Virus record (IMG/VR): IMGVR_UViG_3300036770_008028
Coordinates: 62,001-126,000 of that record
Source: a virus
Strand: one strand, 5' to 3'
Length of the DNA stretch: 64,000 nt
This document shows, piece by piece, positions 28,970 to 37,759 of the stretch. Every line of letters starts with the position of its first letter. The stretch's first letter is position 1. The position numbers and the translations under genes were made by a program. The notes beneath the pieces were generated by a model. The model made no database searches. It was not told where the DNA came from and saw only the letters and a list, made by a program, of their open reading frames with translations.

Positions 28970-30296
28970 TCTAGAATTCCGCCAGCAAGTGCTGGACCCA
29001 ATCTCTTCCAGTTTCTGCGGAGCCAAATGGTACAATGCCACCATCTGGCTAGGTTCCGGCATGACCACATCATGCCACCATCCCCCGGCGCACCCGGTCG
29101 ACATTGATGCAGTGAAATCCAATCCCCGCCTGTTGCACAACACCGCCCAGAAGAAACAGGACCGTGCAGACATGCAGGCTGGTCGCAGGCCCGCAGGCTG
29201 TGAATACTGCTGGAAGATCGAAGACATGGGGCGCGATGCTGTGAGCGATCGCATATATAAGAGCAAGATTTATGAAATACATGACCTACATACGGCTGCT
29301 CGCACGCCGCCAGATCAAGATATCAATCTCAAAACCCTTGAGATATCATTTGATCGTACTTGCCAGTTTGCTTGCTCTTACTGTAATCCTGCTTTCAGTA
29401 GTACATGGGTTAAAGATATTAGGAACCATGGACCCTACCTCGACCTTGTTTCAGACGGTAGAAATCATTTTACTCACGAGCATGATAGTGCTCAACGCTT
29501 TCGCTTTGGAGAACGTAATCCATACGTGGATGCGTTTTTCTCGTGGTGGGAAACCGATCTTCACCGCACACTGGACGAACTCCGTATTACAGGCGGCGAG
29601 CCGCTCATGTCCGGATACACATGGAAACTTGTTGACTGGTTCCGGGACAATCCAGGACGATCCAAAACCAGACTGGCCATAAACTCAAATCTTGGCATGG
29701 AATTTGACACGATCAAGAGATTGTTGGATTCCACCCAGGGCCTTGAACTAGATATCTATACTTCAAACGAAAGCATGGACGTACATGCCGAGTATATCCG
29801 CGATGGCCTGGCCTGGCCCCAGTGGATCTACAACATGCGACAGATCATGGAATCCGGCCGTGTGCGAGCTCTGCACGTGATGTGCACCATAAATGCCTTG
29901 TGCCTAGAGAGCCTGCCGGAATTCCTGGATCAACTCATGTGGTGGAAAAATCACTACGGAACCAATTTCCCCAACTTTACCCTGAATATCTTGCGCTTCC
30001 CCAGTTTCCAGTCGCCCTTGGTATTGCCTGACGATATCCGCATGCGGCATCGAGATCGTCTACAGTGCTGGCTGGATCAGTGGACCAACAATGTCATGCT
30101 GCAGGAACATGAACGCAACCATGTCAGACGGCTGATAGACTATCTTGACGTTGTCAAAACTCCGCACAGCGACGCGTTTGACATGCCACGATTACACAAC
30201 GACTTCCGTCGGTTTTTTACCCAGTACGATCAACGCCGCGGTAAAGATTTTGTCACGACTTTTTCAAATCTCAAAGATTGGTATCTCTCATTATGA
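28956..30296 (+). CDS. Radical SAM protein, array member 2
   Basis: A 446-residue protein from ATG 28956; an in-frame GTG at 28947 with its own weak ribosome site is an alternative. Cluster motif C136-x3-C140-x2-C143 ('CQFACSYCN'), 'ITGGEPLMS', and 'VHAEYIRDGLAW'. The N-terminal 'SSFCGAKWY', 'TSCHHPPAHP' and 'GCEYCWKIED' match array member 1 closely, so these two are the nearest paralogues. It ends with 'FFTQYDQRRGKDFVTTFSNL', also shared with member 1. It overlaps the preceding and next genes. Confidence 0.8.
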   Translation: MPNNDLEFRQQVLDPISSSFCGAKWYNATIWLGSGMTTSCHHPPAHPVDIDAVKSNPRLLHNTAQKKQDRADMQAGRRPAGCEYCWKIEDMGRDAVSDRIYKSKIYEIHDLHTAARTPPDQDINLKTLEISFDRTCQFACSYCNPAFSSTWVKDIRNHGPYLDLVSDGRNHFTHEHDSAQRFRFGERNPYVDAFFSWWETDLHRTLDELRITGGEPLMSGYTWKLVDWFRDNPGRSKTRLAINSNLGMEFDTIKRLLDSTQGLELDIYTSNESMDVHAEYIRDGLAWPQWIYNMRQIMESGRVRALHVMCTINALCLESLPEFLDQLMWWKNHYGTNFPNFTLNILRFPSFQSPLVLPDDIRMRHRDRLQCWLDQWTNNVMLQEHERNHVRRLIDYLDVVKTPHSDAFDMPRLHNDFRRFFTQYDQRRGKDFVTTFSNLKDWYLSL

Positions 30297-31999
30297 CCAT
30301 GCTGGAACTGATAGATCAGTATCAAAAAATTTATGACGTCGTGGCAGTGATTAATCTGGATCAGTGCTTTGACGTACCGTTTTATCAAAGAGAAATTTGG
30401 CTCAAATCGCAGATCGAACCTGCGTGGAGAAACCAATTCACTGAAAATCAGCGGGTGATTTTCACCATGACTCAGGGCGAGGAGTATAGTTCGCAGCACA
30501 GCCAGCGACCCAACATACTTTCTATTGTGCAAAAACTTTTAAATGAAGTTGATATCAGCAATTGTTTTGTGATTGTGCTGACCAATGACTGCCAAAATGT
30601 CGAATCACAAAAACAATATCTCAAACAGATCAGCACAGATAGCACTGCAATCACTTGGTACGTGTTTGATGATCCTCCATGGCCTGGATCAAAGCATGTG
30701 AAATCTTTGCCACAGGATTATGAATACAATAGCAGCCGTCCTGTGAAGATCGACCTGTCAGATCTGGACATCCGACAGCAGAATCTCTTGATGCAGAGCA
30801 AAGTGTTTTGCATGTACCCATGGGTACATCTACATGCCTACCCCACCGGAGAAGCCTGGCCGTGCTGCCAATCAGAGATGAAAGCCGGTGCAGTAGGTAA
30901 TTGTAAAACGCATACCTTGAGCGAGATCTGGAACAACACGCGTATGAAAGAACTACGAGTCAACATGTTGACAGGTATCCCAGATCCGCTGTGTGTGCGA
31001 TGTTACGAGCAAGAAGACAGCGGTTTTTTTTCTGGTAGACAAAGCGCAAATAAACATCACGGTCATCACATAGGACGTGTGGCTCATACCGCTGAAGATG
31101 GCCACCTTAGTCAATTCTCATTGACATATTGGGACATCCGATTTTCAAATCTGTGCAATCTACGTTGCCGCAGTTGTGGTCACATCTTTTCGAGCCAGTG
31201 GTACCAGGATCAGGCCAAACTGGCAGGGCATGAGTGGAAGTCGCGTAATCAAGTGTTGAACTATGCCGGCCGCACAGAACTCGACATGTGGGAACAACTA
31301 GAACCTCACTTGGACTGTGTGGAGCAGATCTATTTCGCTGGTGGCGAACCTTTGCTGATGGAGGAGCACTATCGCATCCTGGACGAGCTGGTGAAACGTA
31401 AACTGTTCCATGTGCGTCTAATCTACAATACCAATTTCACACACACCGATCTCAAAGGCCGTAGTGTGTTTGAGTACTGGAAGCAATTTCACAGTGTATC
31501 TGTTGGAGCCAGCTTGGACGCACAGGAAGAAAAAGCAGAATACATCCGGAAAGGCACTGATTGGGCCGCAGTAGAACAGAACAGACGAGACATGTTGGCC
31601 ATATGTCCAGAAGTGGATTTCTATGTATCCCCCACACTGAGTGTGCTCAATGCCTGGCATTTGCCTGATTTTCATCGATCCTGGGTTGATAAAGGCTTGA
31701 TACGAGCACAGGATCTTAATGTAAACATTTTGCAGGATCCGGCATATTATCGTATAGACATAGCGCCCATGGAGTACAAACAGCGATTGAGAGTGAAGTT
31801 TGAAGAACATCTTGATTGGTTACGATCTCGAGACCCGTTGCAACGTGCTACAGTGGGATTTACCAGCGCGATTAAATTCATGATGGCCACCGATAACAGT
31901 CATCTCCTTGACAAATTTTGGTCAAAAACCAAAGAACTGGATGCTATCCGAGGAGAAAACATACTGCAAGTGCTGCCAGAATTAGAGGCCATGCAATGA
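30293..31999 (+). CDS. Radical SAM protein with N-terminal extension and twitch-like domain, array member 3
   Basis: The longest of the array at 568 residues; ATG 30293 overlaps the previous stop (ATGA). Residues 1-165 form an extra region without cysteine motifs. Then comes a twitch-like set 'FCMYPWVHLHAYPTGEAWPC' (about 172-191) and 'CVRCYEQED' (about 235). The radical SAM motif is C288-x3-C292-x2-C295 ('CNLRCRSCG'), with 'FAGGEPLLM' and 'KAEYIRKGTDW'. This domain order, twitch before barrel, is seen in a phage-enriched radical SAM group. Substrate unknown. Confidence 0.82.
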   Translation: MTMLELIDQYQKIYDVVAVINLDQCFDVPFYQREIWLKSQIEPAWRNQFTENQRVIFTMTQGEEYSSQHSQRPNILSIVQKLLNEVDISNCFVIVLTNDCQNVESQKQYLKQISTDSTAITWYVFDDPPWPGSKHVKSLPQDYEYNSSRPVKIDLSDLDIRQQNLLMQSKVFCMYPWVHLHAYPTGEAWPCCQSEMKAGAVGNCKTHTLSEIWNNTRMKELRVNMLTGIPDPLCVRCYEQEDSGFFSGRQSANKHHGHHIGRVAHTAEDGHLSQFSLTYWDIRFSNLCNLRCRSCGHIFSSQWYQDQAKLAGHEWKSRNQVLNYAGRTELDMWEQLEPHLDCVEQIYFAGGEPLLMEEHYRILDELVKRKLFHVRLIYNTNFTHTDLKGRSVFEYWKQFHSVSVGASLDAQEEKAEYIRKGTDWAAVEQNRRDMLAICPEVDFYVSPTLSVLNAWHLPDFHRSWVDKGLIRAQDLNVNILQDPAYYRIDIAPMEYKQRLRVKFEEHLDWLRSRDPLQRATVGFTSAIKFMMATDNSHLLDKFWSKTKELDAIRGENILQVLPELEAMQ

Positions 32000-33213
32000 A
32001 TGTGCCTCACGAAAAATTCTGTATCCTGCCCTGGATCAGTTTAGAAGCCAGCCCTGTTGGCACAGTGCGACCTTGTTGTCTGGCAGAAGAAGAGATCTCT
32101 GACGATGACGGAAACAAGTTTGAATTGATCGACGCAGAATTTTCTTCAGTGCAAAACAGTAGATACATGCGAGATCTCAGACAGCAATTCTTGGATCAAA
32201 AACAACCACGCACCTGTCGCAAATGCTGGAACGAGGAGCGTGCTGGCCGGACCTCCAAGCGCATGCATACCTTGGACCGTCTCAAACACATGGTCACGGA
32301 CCGTGATTGGACCGCAGATGCCAAGCCATTGATGTTCTTGGATCTCAAATTGGGAAATATCTGTAATCTCAAATGCCGTATCTGTGGGTCATGGAGCAGC
32401 AGCCAGTTTGCCGCCGAAGAGTTGCATTTCTTGAGGCAAGAAGAAAAAAAGACCAGTGTACACTATGAGATGCTGAAAAAAGGAGCATGGCCTCGAGAGA
32501 ACAAACGATTCTGGCAAGAAGTCGACACTGTGCTTGACCAGATACGCTATATCGAATTCACCGGCGGCGAACCTTTCATGATACGTGAGCACTTTGAAAT
32601 GTTACAGGGCATCGTGGATCGTGGTATCGCACACCAGGTCGAGATACACTATAATACCAATGGTACACAATGGCCGGAAGCTGCCGAACAGATCTGGCAG
32701 CACTTCAAAACAGTAGAGATCGCTTTCAGCATCGACGACCTTGACAGCAGATTTGAGTATCAAAGAACCAATGCGATATGGCAAGAAGTGATCACGAATC
32801 TACAGCGTTTCCGAGATCTTAGGTCTCGATACAAAAATATAACTCTGCAGGTATGTTCCACAGTGAACGTGTTCAATGTGTTTTATCTTGAAAGCCTGGC
32901 ACACTGGATAGACTCTCAGGATTTTGATTTCATTTATTGGAACATGCTACACGAGGCCTATTATCTTTCTGTGGGCACCATGCCAGACAAGGCCAAACAA
33001 GAAGCCATACGTAGGTTAGAAAACGCCGAGGTGAGAGATTTCCATCGCAGCGAATTCAATCGAGTGGCTGATTTCATCCGCAATGGTAACAGCCTGGACG
33101 GGAATATCTTGCGCATGAAAGTGGCCGACCTAGATCGCAAACGCAGTACGGATCTCAGAGTGGATCATCTGGATCTGGCCTTGGCCATTGATTACAACGG
33201 TCCCAATGGATAA
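31996..33213 (+). CDS. Radical SAM protein, array member 4
   Basis: A 405-residue protein; ATG 31996 overlaps the previous stop (ATGA), so the longer in-frame extension to 31918 is not used. Twitch-like N-terminus 'FCILPWISLEASPVGTVRPC' plus 'TCRKCWNEE'. Cluster motif C123-x3-C127-x2-C130 ('CNLKCRICG'), 'FTGGEPFMI', and a degenerate 'RFEYQRTNAIW' in place of (A/G)EYIRxGxDW. The most divergent array member at that conserved site. Confidence 0.8.
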   Translation: MNVPHEKFCILPWISLEASPVGTVRPCCLAEEEISDDDGNKFELIDAEFSSVQNSRYMRDLRQQFLDQKQPRTCRKCWNEERAGRTSKRMHTLDRLKHMVTDRDWTADAKPLMFLDLKLGNICNLKCRICGSWSSSQFAAEELHFLRQEEKKTSVHYEMLKKGAWPRENKRFWQEVDTVLDQIRYIEFTGGEPFMIREHFEMLQGIVDRGIAHQVEIHYNTNGTQWPEAAEQIWQHFKTVEIAFSIDDLDSRFEYQRTNAIWQEVITNLQRFRDLRSRYKNITLQVCSTVNVFNVFYLESLAHWIDSQDFDFIYWNMLHEAYYLSVGTMPDKAKQEAIRRLENAEVRDFHRSEFNRVADFIRNGNSLDGNILRMKVADLDRKRSTDLRVDHLDLALAIDYNGPNG

Positions 33214-34504
33214 ACCGACTACCTTGTGTATGGCGCCCTGGACTCATACCTATCTGAGTCCGCAGACTGAGCGTCGCCTGTGCTGCGCCAGCCGAGAACC
33301 TGCACAGAATTTCCAGCAGTACATTGACACAGCCGCGGGCACAGGCGAATACATTCCCATCACGCTGGAACAGCACTGGAACTCGGAACACATGCGTTCG
33401 GTTCGCAGGCGCATGATGGCCGGAGAGATCTTGCCCGAATGCGACGTGTGCAACAACAAACTGTTGAACACCGATGTATATCGCACATACTTCAATGGAT
33501 TGTTCGGTCACAAATACCAAGAGGCCATGCACAGCACAGACCAAGATGGCCGTACCACTATGCTGCCAGTGAGCTGGGATTATCGATTCAGTAATCTCTG
33601 TAATTTCAAATGTCGTACCTGTGGCGACATGCTGAGTTCGGCATGGGAAAGTGAACAACGGCAGCACAAAATGATAGATTGGACCAATCCTAAGAACGGT
33701 TGGATGGTTCCAGCAGTACGTCAAGAAATCGTCAAGTTCCAAGAAACTCAGATAGAACAAGAATTCGCAGAAGCAGTAGAACAACACCGTGTGGAAGAAA
33801 TATATTGGGTGGGAGGCGAGCCATTGATGTATGAGCAACACTGGCGATACATGAAACGTATCGTAGAACTCGGTGATGGACCCAGACTCTATGCCAGATA
33901 TAATACCAATCTCTCTAGGGTAGATTATCGCGGTATCAATCTTTATCTGGACATCCTACGTCATGTAAGAGATTGGCAGATCTGCGCCAGCCTCGATGGA
34001 ACCGGTGCTGTGGGAGAATATATCCGCACCGGACTTGACTACGAGCAGTGGAAACAAAACTTTGCTCGCGGACTAGACATATCCCGCCATCGCAGGCAGA
34101 TGAGAATCGACTTCACTCTTACACTTCCGGGACTGTTCGAAGTAGCCAATATTCAAGCATTGTCTCAAGAATTTGACGTGGACATCCTGGCCAAGGTTGT
34201 GTTCAGTTTCACGCCGGACATCATAATGAGTCCGTTGGTATTACCACGTAATTTACTGGATCGCATGATAGATCGATCACTAGATGGTCTACCCCCGGGC
34301 GCACTGCGAGACGTATTGACTCAATTAAAAACCAGACCAACCTTCCAGGAACAATGGCCGGATACATGGCAGGCAGGATTGATCAAAGGCAAGCGACGAA
34401 TTCTCAAGATTGAAAGTGTACGCAATGATACCTACAAATTTGAGGACATCATACAACAAGATGAGGAGATATATGCCTGGTGGCAAGATATTAGAACGGA
34501 TTGA
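33206..34504 (+). CDS. Radical SAM protein, array member 5
   Basis: A 432-residue protein from ATG 33206 (8-nt overlap). Twitch-like start 'LCMAPWTHTYLSPQTERRLC' and 'ECDVCNNKLL'. Cluster motif C132-x3-C136-x2-C139 ('CNFKCRTCG'), 'WVGGEPLMY', and 'VGEYIRTGLDYEQW'. It ends the radical SAM run and overlaps the next, unrelated gene by 32 nt. Confidence 0.8.
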   Translation: MDKPTTLCMAPWTHTYLSPQTERRLCCASREPAQNFQQYIDTAAGTGEYIPITLEQHWNSEHMRSVRRRMMAGEILPECDVCNNKLLNTDVYRTYFNGLFGHKYQEAMHSTDQDGRTTMLPVSWDYRFSNLCNFKCRTCGDMLSSAWESEQRQHKMIDWTNPKNGWMVPAVRQEIVKFQETQIEQEFAEAVEQHRVEEIYWVGGEPLMYEQHWRYMKRIVELGDGPRLYARYNTNLSRVDYRGINLYLDILRHVRDWQICASLDGTGAVGEYIRTGLDYEQWKQNFARGLDISRHRRQMRIDFTLTLPGLFEVANIQALSQEFDVDILAKVVFSFTPDIIMSPLVLPRNLLDRMIDRSLDGLPPGALRDVLTQLKTRPTFQEQWPDTWQAGLIKGKRRILKIESVRNDTYKFEDIIQQDEEIYAWWQDIRTD

Positions 34505-35567
34505 AATAGGTTTACGCAACACAACCGATGAATCGATTCTCAGGATTTATATGGATGCCTATGATAACAGCTTGAGTCGAAAATGGCTGCAATCACTAGA
34601 GCACTGCCTGGCGGAACAATATCATCTAGAGAAAAATTACTGTTTCATGGGCTTTGTCACACATCGTCGTGACGGCGAATTTATTCTGCGTCAGATCAAC
34701 AACTCGATCGCAGCCATCAATGACAGTGCGCTGCCATATCACATAGATGATCAGTTTACCATGGAGAACACTATCCATGAGCATCCGTTGCCTGGCTGGC
34801 AGCATGGTAAAATGCTGAATCAAGATAAATTTAATGCGCTACATAGATATTTTGAAGATCTACAAGGAGTCAGCGGCAATCTCAGTGGATTATACAAACA
34901 GGCCACTGCTGAGATTCGTTGGCACATCAGGCAATTGAATTTGCTCTGTCACGAATTTGAAACATGGGCAATCAGTTATCGCAAATTACACATGGCACCC
35001 GAATGGCAGAGACCAAGTCAATTGATGTGCTGGCTAAATGCTCCAAGATTTATGCTGGATCAAGAAGACTACGAACTTTTTGGCATTGACACCATCAATA
35101 GATCACTGGGCGGAGTGTTTGTGGGTGTAAACAAAGCTGTGGGCAAACATCATTGGGAGGTTTTCCATGATGAAGGTAGGGACAGTAGAATAAATGAACT
35201 TACAACGTCAACCATGAAGGTTCAGACAGAGGCTTCGGCAGATTTTGACATTGAGTGGGCCAGAGATCCCGGTGGGTTTGACTGGCAGATACAGGAACTC
35301 AATGAATTTCGACGATGGTTGATAGTCAATGGATTTGATCCAGAAGACAAATCATTGACCATCGGTCATCCTCAGATTGGCCAGATAGATCTTTTGAACT
35401 CCTTTGGTACAGACCATTATGACAGCATATGGAAAATATTGTCCCAGCATCTAGATGTGAAATACATAAAGACATCGACGGTTAGAGCGGATTATCCTTA
35501 CTGTTGGAGCGATCAAGATTTCATGCATCAACAGATAGAATTGATTGAAAATGGAGCATCATTATGA
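34473..35567 (+). CDS. Unknown 364-residue phage protein
   Basis: I choose ATG 34473 because AGGAG lies 4-5 nt before it; the frame is open further up to 34410. The protein is soluble and rich in aromatic and acidic residues, with 'ALPYHIDDQFTMENTIHEHP' and 'NAPRFMLDQEDYELFG', and no family I can name with certainty. Histidine/aspartate clusters such as 'HIDDQ' and 'HEHPLPGW' could bind metal, but no spacing pattern is conclusive. Translated with the radical SAM array and the 33-residue peptide, with overlaps on both sides, so it likely acts in the same process. Confidence 0.6.
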   Translation: MPGGKILERIEIGLRNTTDESILRIYMDAYDNSLSRKWLQSLEHCLAEQYHLEKNYCFMGFVTHRRDGEFILRQINNSIAAINDSALPYHIDDQFTMENTIHEHPLPGWQHGKMLNQDKFNALHRYFEDLQGVSGNLSGLYKQATAEIRWHIRQLNLLCHEFETWAISYRKLHMAPEWQRPSQLMCWLNAPRFMLDQEDYELFGIDTINRSLGGVFVGVNKAVGKHHWEVFHDEGRDSRINELTTSTMKVQTEASADFDIEWARDPGGFDWQIQELNEFRRWLIVNGFDPEDKSLTIGHPQIGQIDLLNSFGTDHYDSIWKILSQHLDVKYIKTSTVRADYPYCWSDQDFMHQQIELIENGASL

Positions 35568-35665
35568 AATGGCTTAAAAATATTTTCTACAAGATACGCC
35601 TGGAAGTGCGTTACCGGAAAAAATTACGAGACCTGCGCAAAAGAGATCCGTTTATCTATAAATGA
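35564..35665 (+). CDS. 33-residue highly basic peptide
   Basis: ATG 35564 and TGA 35663-35665 overlap the previous stop and the next start as ATGA on both sides, strong evidence of real translation. The sequence begins MKWLKNIFYKIRLEVRY and ends LRDLRKRDPFIYK, with about 12 Lys/Arg, forming a probable amphipathic helix. Similar tiny proteins ending RKRDPFIY occur in related phages, in my recollection. Function is unknown. Its place right after radical SAM genes raises the untested idea that it is a substrate peptide. Confidence 0.7.
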   Translation: MKWLKNIFYKIRLEVRYRKKLRDLRKRDPFIYK

Positions 35666-36312
35666 AACTTTTGACACTGGGATGTAGTTTTACCCGAGGC
35701 AGCGAATTAGTAGAACCAAATGTCACGTCGTGGCCAGTCGTGTTGGCCACAAAGTTGGGATGGGACGTCGATAACCGCGCAGAATTTAATGGTAGCAATG
35801 ACATGATGTTTCGTAAGGCCATAGAGCGAGATCAAGATTACGATCTTGTCATAGTGGCCTGGAGTGAGGCACATCGCATGGAAGTGTGGCTCAATGACAA
35901 GATAATTTCAGCACGCCGACGCCATCCCATTGGGCCGTTCAGTGTGAATCACAATTCAGCAGGACAGACACTGGAATGGGTGAAACCTTTTTTCGCCAAC
36001 CACTACGACGAACAGTATTTCTTGAGAAAGTGGTTGTGCCAAGCGGTAAGTTTACAGGATCATTTCAAACTGCACAGTCAGCGCTATGTTTTTCTCACGG
36101 CTTTTGGCAACGAGGAACCTTTGAAAAACTATCAAGGTGTGTTAAAATCTAAGATTGACACAGATCGTTGGGTAGGATGGCCGGATCAGAGTATCATGAC
36201 ATGGACTGCGGGTCTGCCCTATGGTCCCTACGGACACCCACTAGAACAAGGACATGCTGTAGTGGCAGATAAAATCTATGAACATATTAGGCATCTCGGC
36301 TGGGTTTCATGA
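35662..36312 (+). CDS. SGNH-hydrolase-like protein
   Basis: A 216-residue protein. It opens 'LLTLGCSFTRGSEL', the block I nucleophile pattern G-x-S of SGNH/GDSL proteins (S9), contains 'DLVIVAWSEAHRMEVW', and ends with 'YGHPLEQGHAVVADKIYEHI', resembling block V (x-x-H) although the canonical DxxH aspartate is not clear. Members often remove acetyl groups from glycans. ATG 35662 overlaps the preceding stop, and the gene overlaps the carbamoyltransferase by 35 nt. Confidence 0.65.
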   Translation: MKLLTLGCSFTRGSELVEPNVTSWPVVLATKLGWDVDNRAEFNGSNDMMFRKAIERDQDYDLVIVAWSEAHRMEVWLNDKIISARRRHPIGPFSVNHNSAGQTLEWVKPFFANHYDEQYFLRKWLCQAVSLQDHFKLHSQRYVFLTAFGNEEPLKNYQGVLKSKIDTDRWVGWPDQSIMTWTAGLPYGPYGHPLEQGHAVVADKIYEHIRHLGWVS

Positions 36313-37759
36313 TGCTGCTGTGAGCATTGTGTCGCCTCAGGGCGACATACTGTTCGCCGGTCACAGTGAACGTTATAGCCGTATCAAGAATGACTCCAGC
36401 ATACATCCAGATCTGCTGAAAGAATGCTGCGACTATGAGTTTGATACCGTGGCCTTCTATGAACGTCCTTGGATGCACAATTATCAACAGTGGAGATCTG
36501 GACAACGGGTCTACGGACCCTGGACCACCCGACAGGCTATACGACAGCATCTTGGTTCATGGTATCAACATCCGGCCAGGCGAGAAGTCAGTTATCGCCA
36601 TCATCTCAGCCATGCCGCATCTGGATTCCAGACTTCACCTTTCCAGGAAGCTGCTGTGGTAGTGATAGATGCCATCGGCGAGATGGATACCATATCAATC
36701 TGGCAGGCCCACTACGATGATCGTGGTCAAGCACAGTACCGATTGCGCTGGCGTCAAGGCTATCCACACAGCATAGGATTGTTTTATTCTGCAGTGACCA
36801 AGGCCGTGGGACTGAAACCCATGGAAGAAGAATACATCACCATGGGCATGGCTGCATATGGCACGGGTCTGGGCACAGCCTGGATGAAACAACAGGTCAT
36901 TGACAGCATGACGGATGTGCGCTTCCTGCGCAATCTACATATTGGGTTTGACGACCATGAGTGGTCATCTTACCACAAAGAAGATCTGGCTGCAGCAGCA
37001 CAACATCTCACTGAACTGTTGATCCGCAATGTGATGCTGCGCGCCAGGTCCTTGATCCACAGCGACAACTTGGTTTACATGGGCGGAGTGGCCTTGAACT
37101 GTGTAGCAAACTCTAGACTAGGAGACATCTATGACAAAATCTGGATCATGCCCAACCCGGGCGATGCGGGTTCCAGCCTTGGAGCCGCCGCTCTGGCTCA
37201 CGGAGGACGGCTTCGCTGGCGCGATGCTTTTCTTGGGCACGATATCCATGGTGCTTACCCTGTTCGCGATGTTCTTGATCATCTCCATACCCATCGTATC
37301 GTTGGCGTGGCTAGCGGTCGCGCTGAATGGGGCCCGCGAGCGCTGGGGAATCGTAGCCTACTCGCAGACCCCCGAGGGTCTGAAATCAAGGATCGGGTGA
37401 ATGAGATCAAACGCAGACAGAAATTCCGACCCTTTGCTCCAGTCATACTGGAAGAGTTGGCTGATGAGTATTTTGCTATGCCCCGCGGCTGGGGTCATTG
37501 CCGTTACATGCAGTCAGTCGCTCGTTGTCGGGAGCCTGACCGTTTTCCTGCTATATGCCATGTTGATGGCACCAGCCGAGTACAGACAGTACCGCAGGAT
37601 GGTTCAGGCATCCGGCAACTCCTAGAGCAATGGTATCTGCTCACAGGATGTCCTATGCTGCTGAACACCAGTCTCAACATCCGAGGAGAACCCGTGGTCA
37701 ACGATCGTGCGGATGCTGACCGATTCGAACAACTGTATGGCGTGAAAGTGTGTAGTTAG
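36278..37759 (+). CDS. Carbamoyltransferase (NodU/CmcH family)
   Basis: A 493-residue protein that transfers a carbamoyl group from carbamoyl phosphate via carbamoyl-adenylate to a hydroxyl, usually on a sugar. The N-terminal Kae1-like domain has 'MNILGISAGFHDAAVSIV', 'HHLSHAASGF' (metal-binding histidines), 'YMGGVALNCVANSRL' and 'NPGDAGSSLGAAALAH'. The C-terminal YrdC-like part has 'GRAEWGPRALGNRSLLADPR' and 'KFRPFAPVIL'. Slightly shorter than typical members (about 550-600). It ends the plus-strand array, and its stop overlaps that of the convergent amidinotransferase gene. Likely decorates a phage-directed glycan. Confidence 0.9.
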   Translation: MNILGISAGFHDAAVSIVSPQGDILFAGHSERYSRIKNDSSIHPDLLKECCDYEFDTVAFYERPWMHNYQQWRSGQRVYGPWTTRQAIRQHLGSWYQHPARREVSYRHHLSHAASGFQTSPFQEAAVVVIDAIGEMDTISIWQAHYDDRGQAQYRLRWRQGYPHSIGLFYSAVTKAVGLKPMEEEYITMGMAAYGTGLGTAWMKQQVIDSMTDVRFLRNLHIGFDDHEWSSYHKEDLAAAAQHLTELLIRNVMLRARSLIHSDNLVYMGGVALNCVANSRLGDIYDKIWIMPNPGDAGSSLGAAALAHGGRLRWRDAFLGHDIHGAYPVRDVLDHLHTHRIVGVASGRAEWGPRALGNRSLLADPRGSEIKDRVNEIKRRQKFRPFAPVILEELADEYFAMPRGWGHCRYMQSVARCREPDRFPAICHVDGTSRVQTVPQDGSGIRQLLEQWYLLTGCPMLLNTSLNIRGEPVVNDRADADRFEQLYGVKVCS

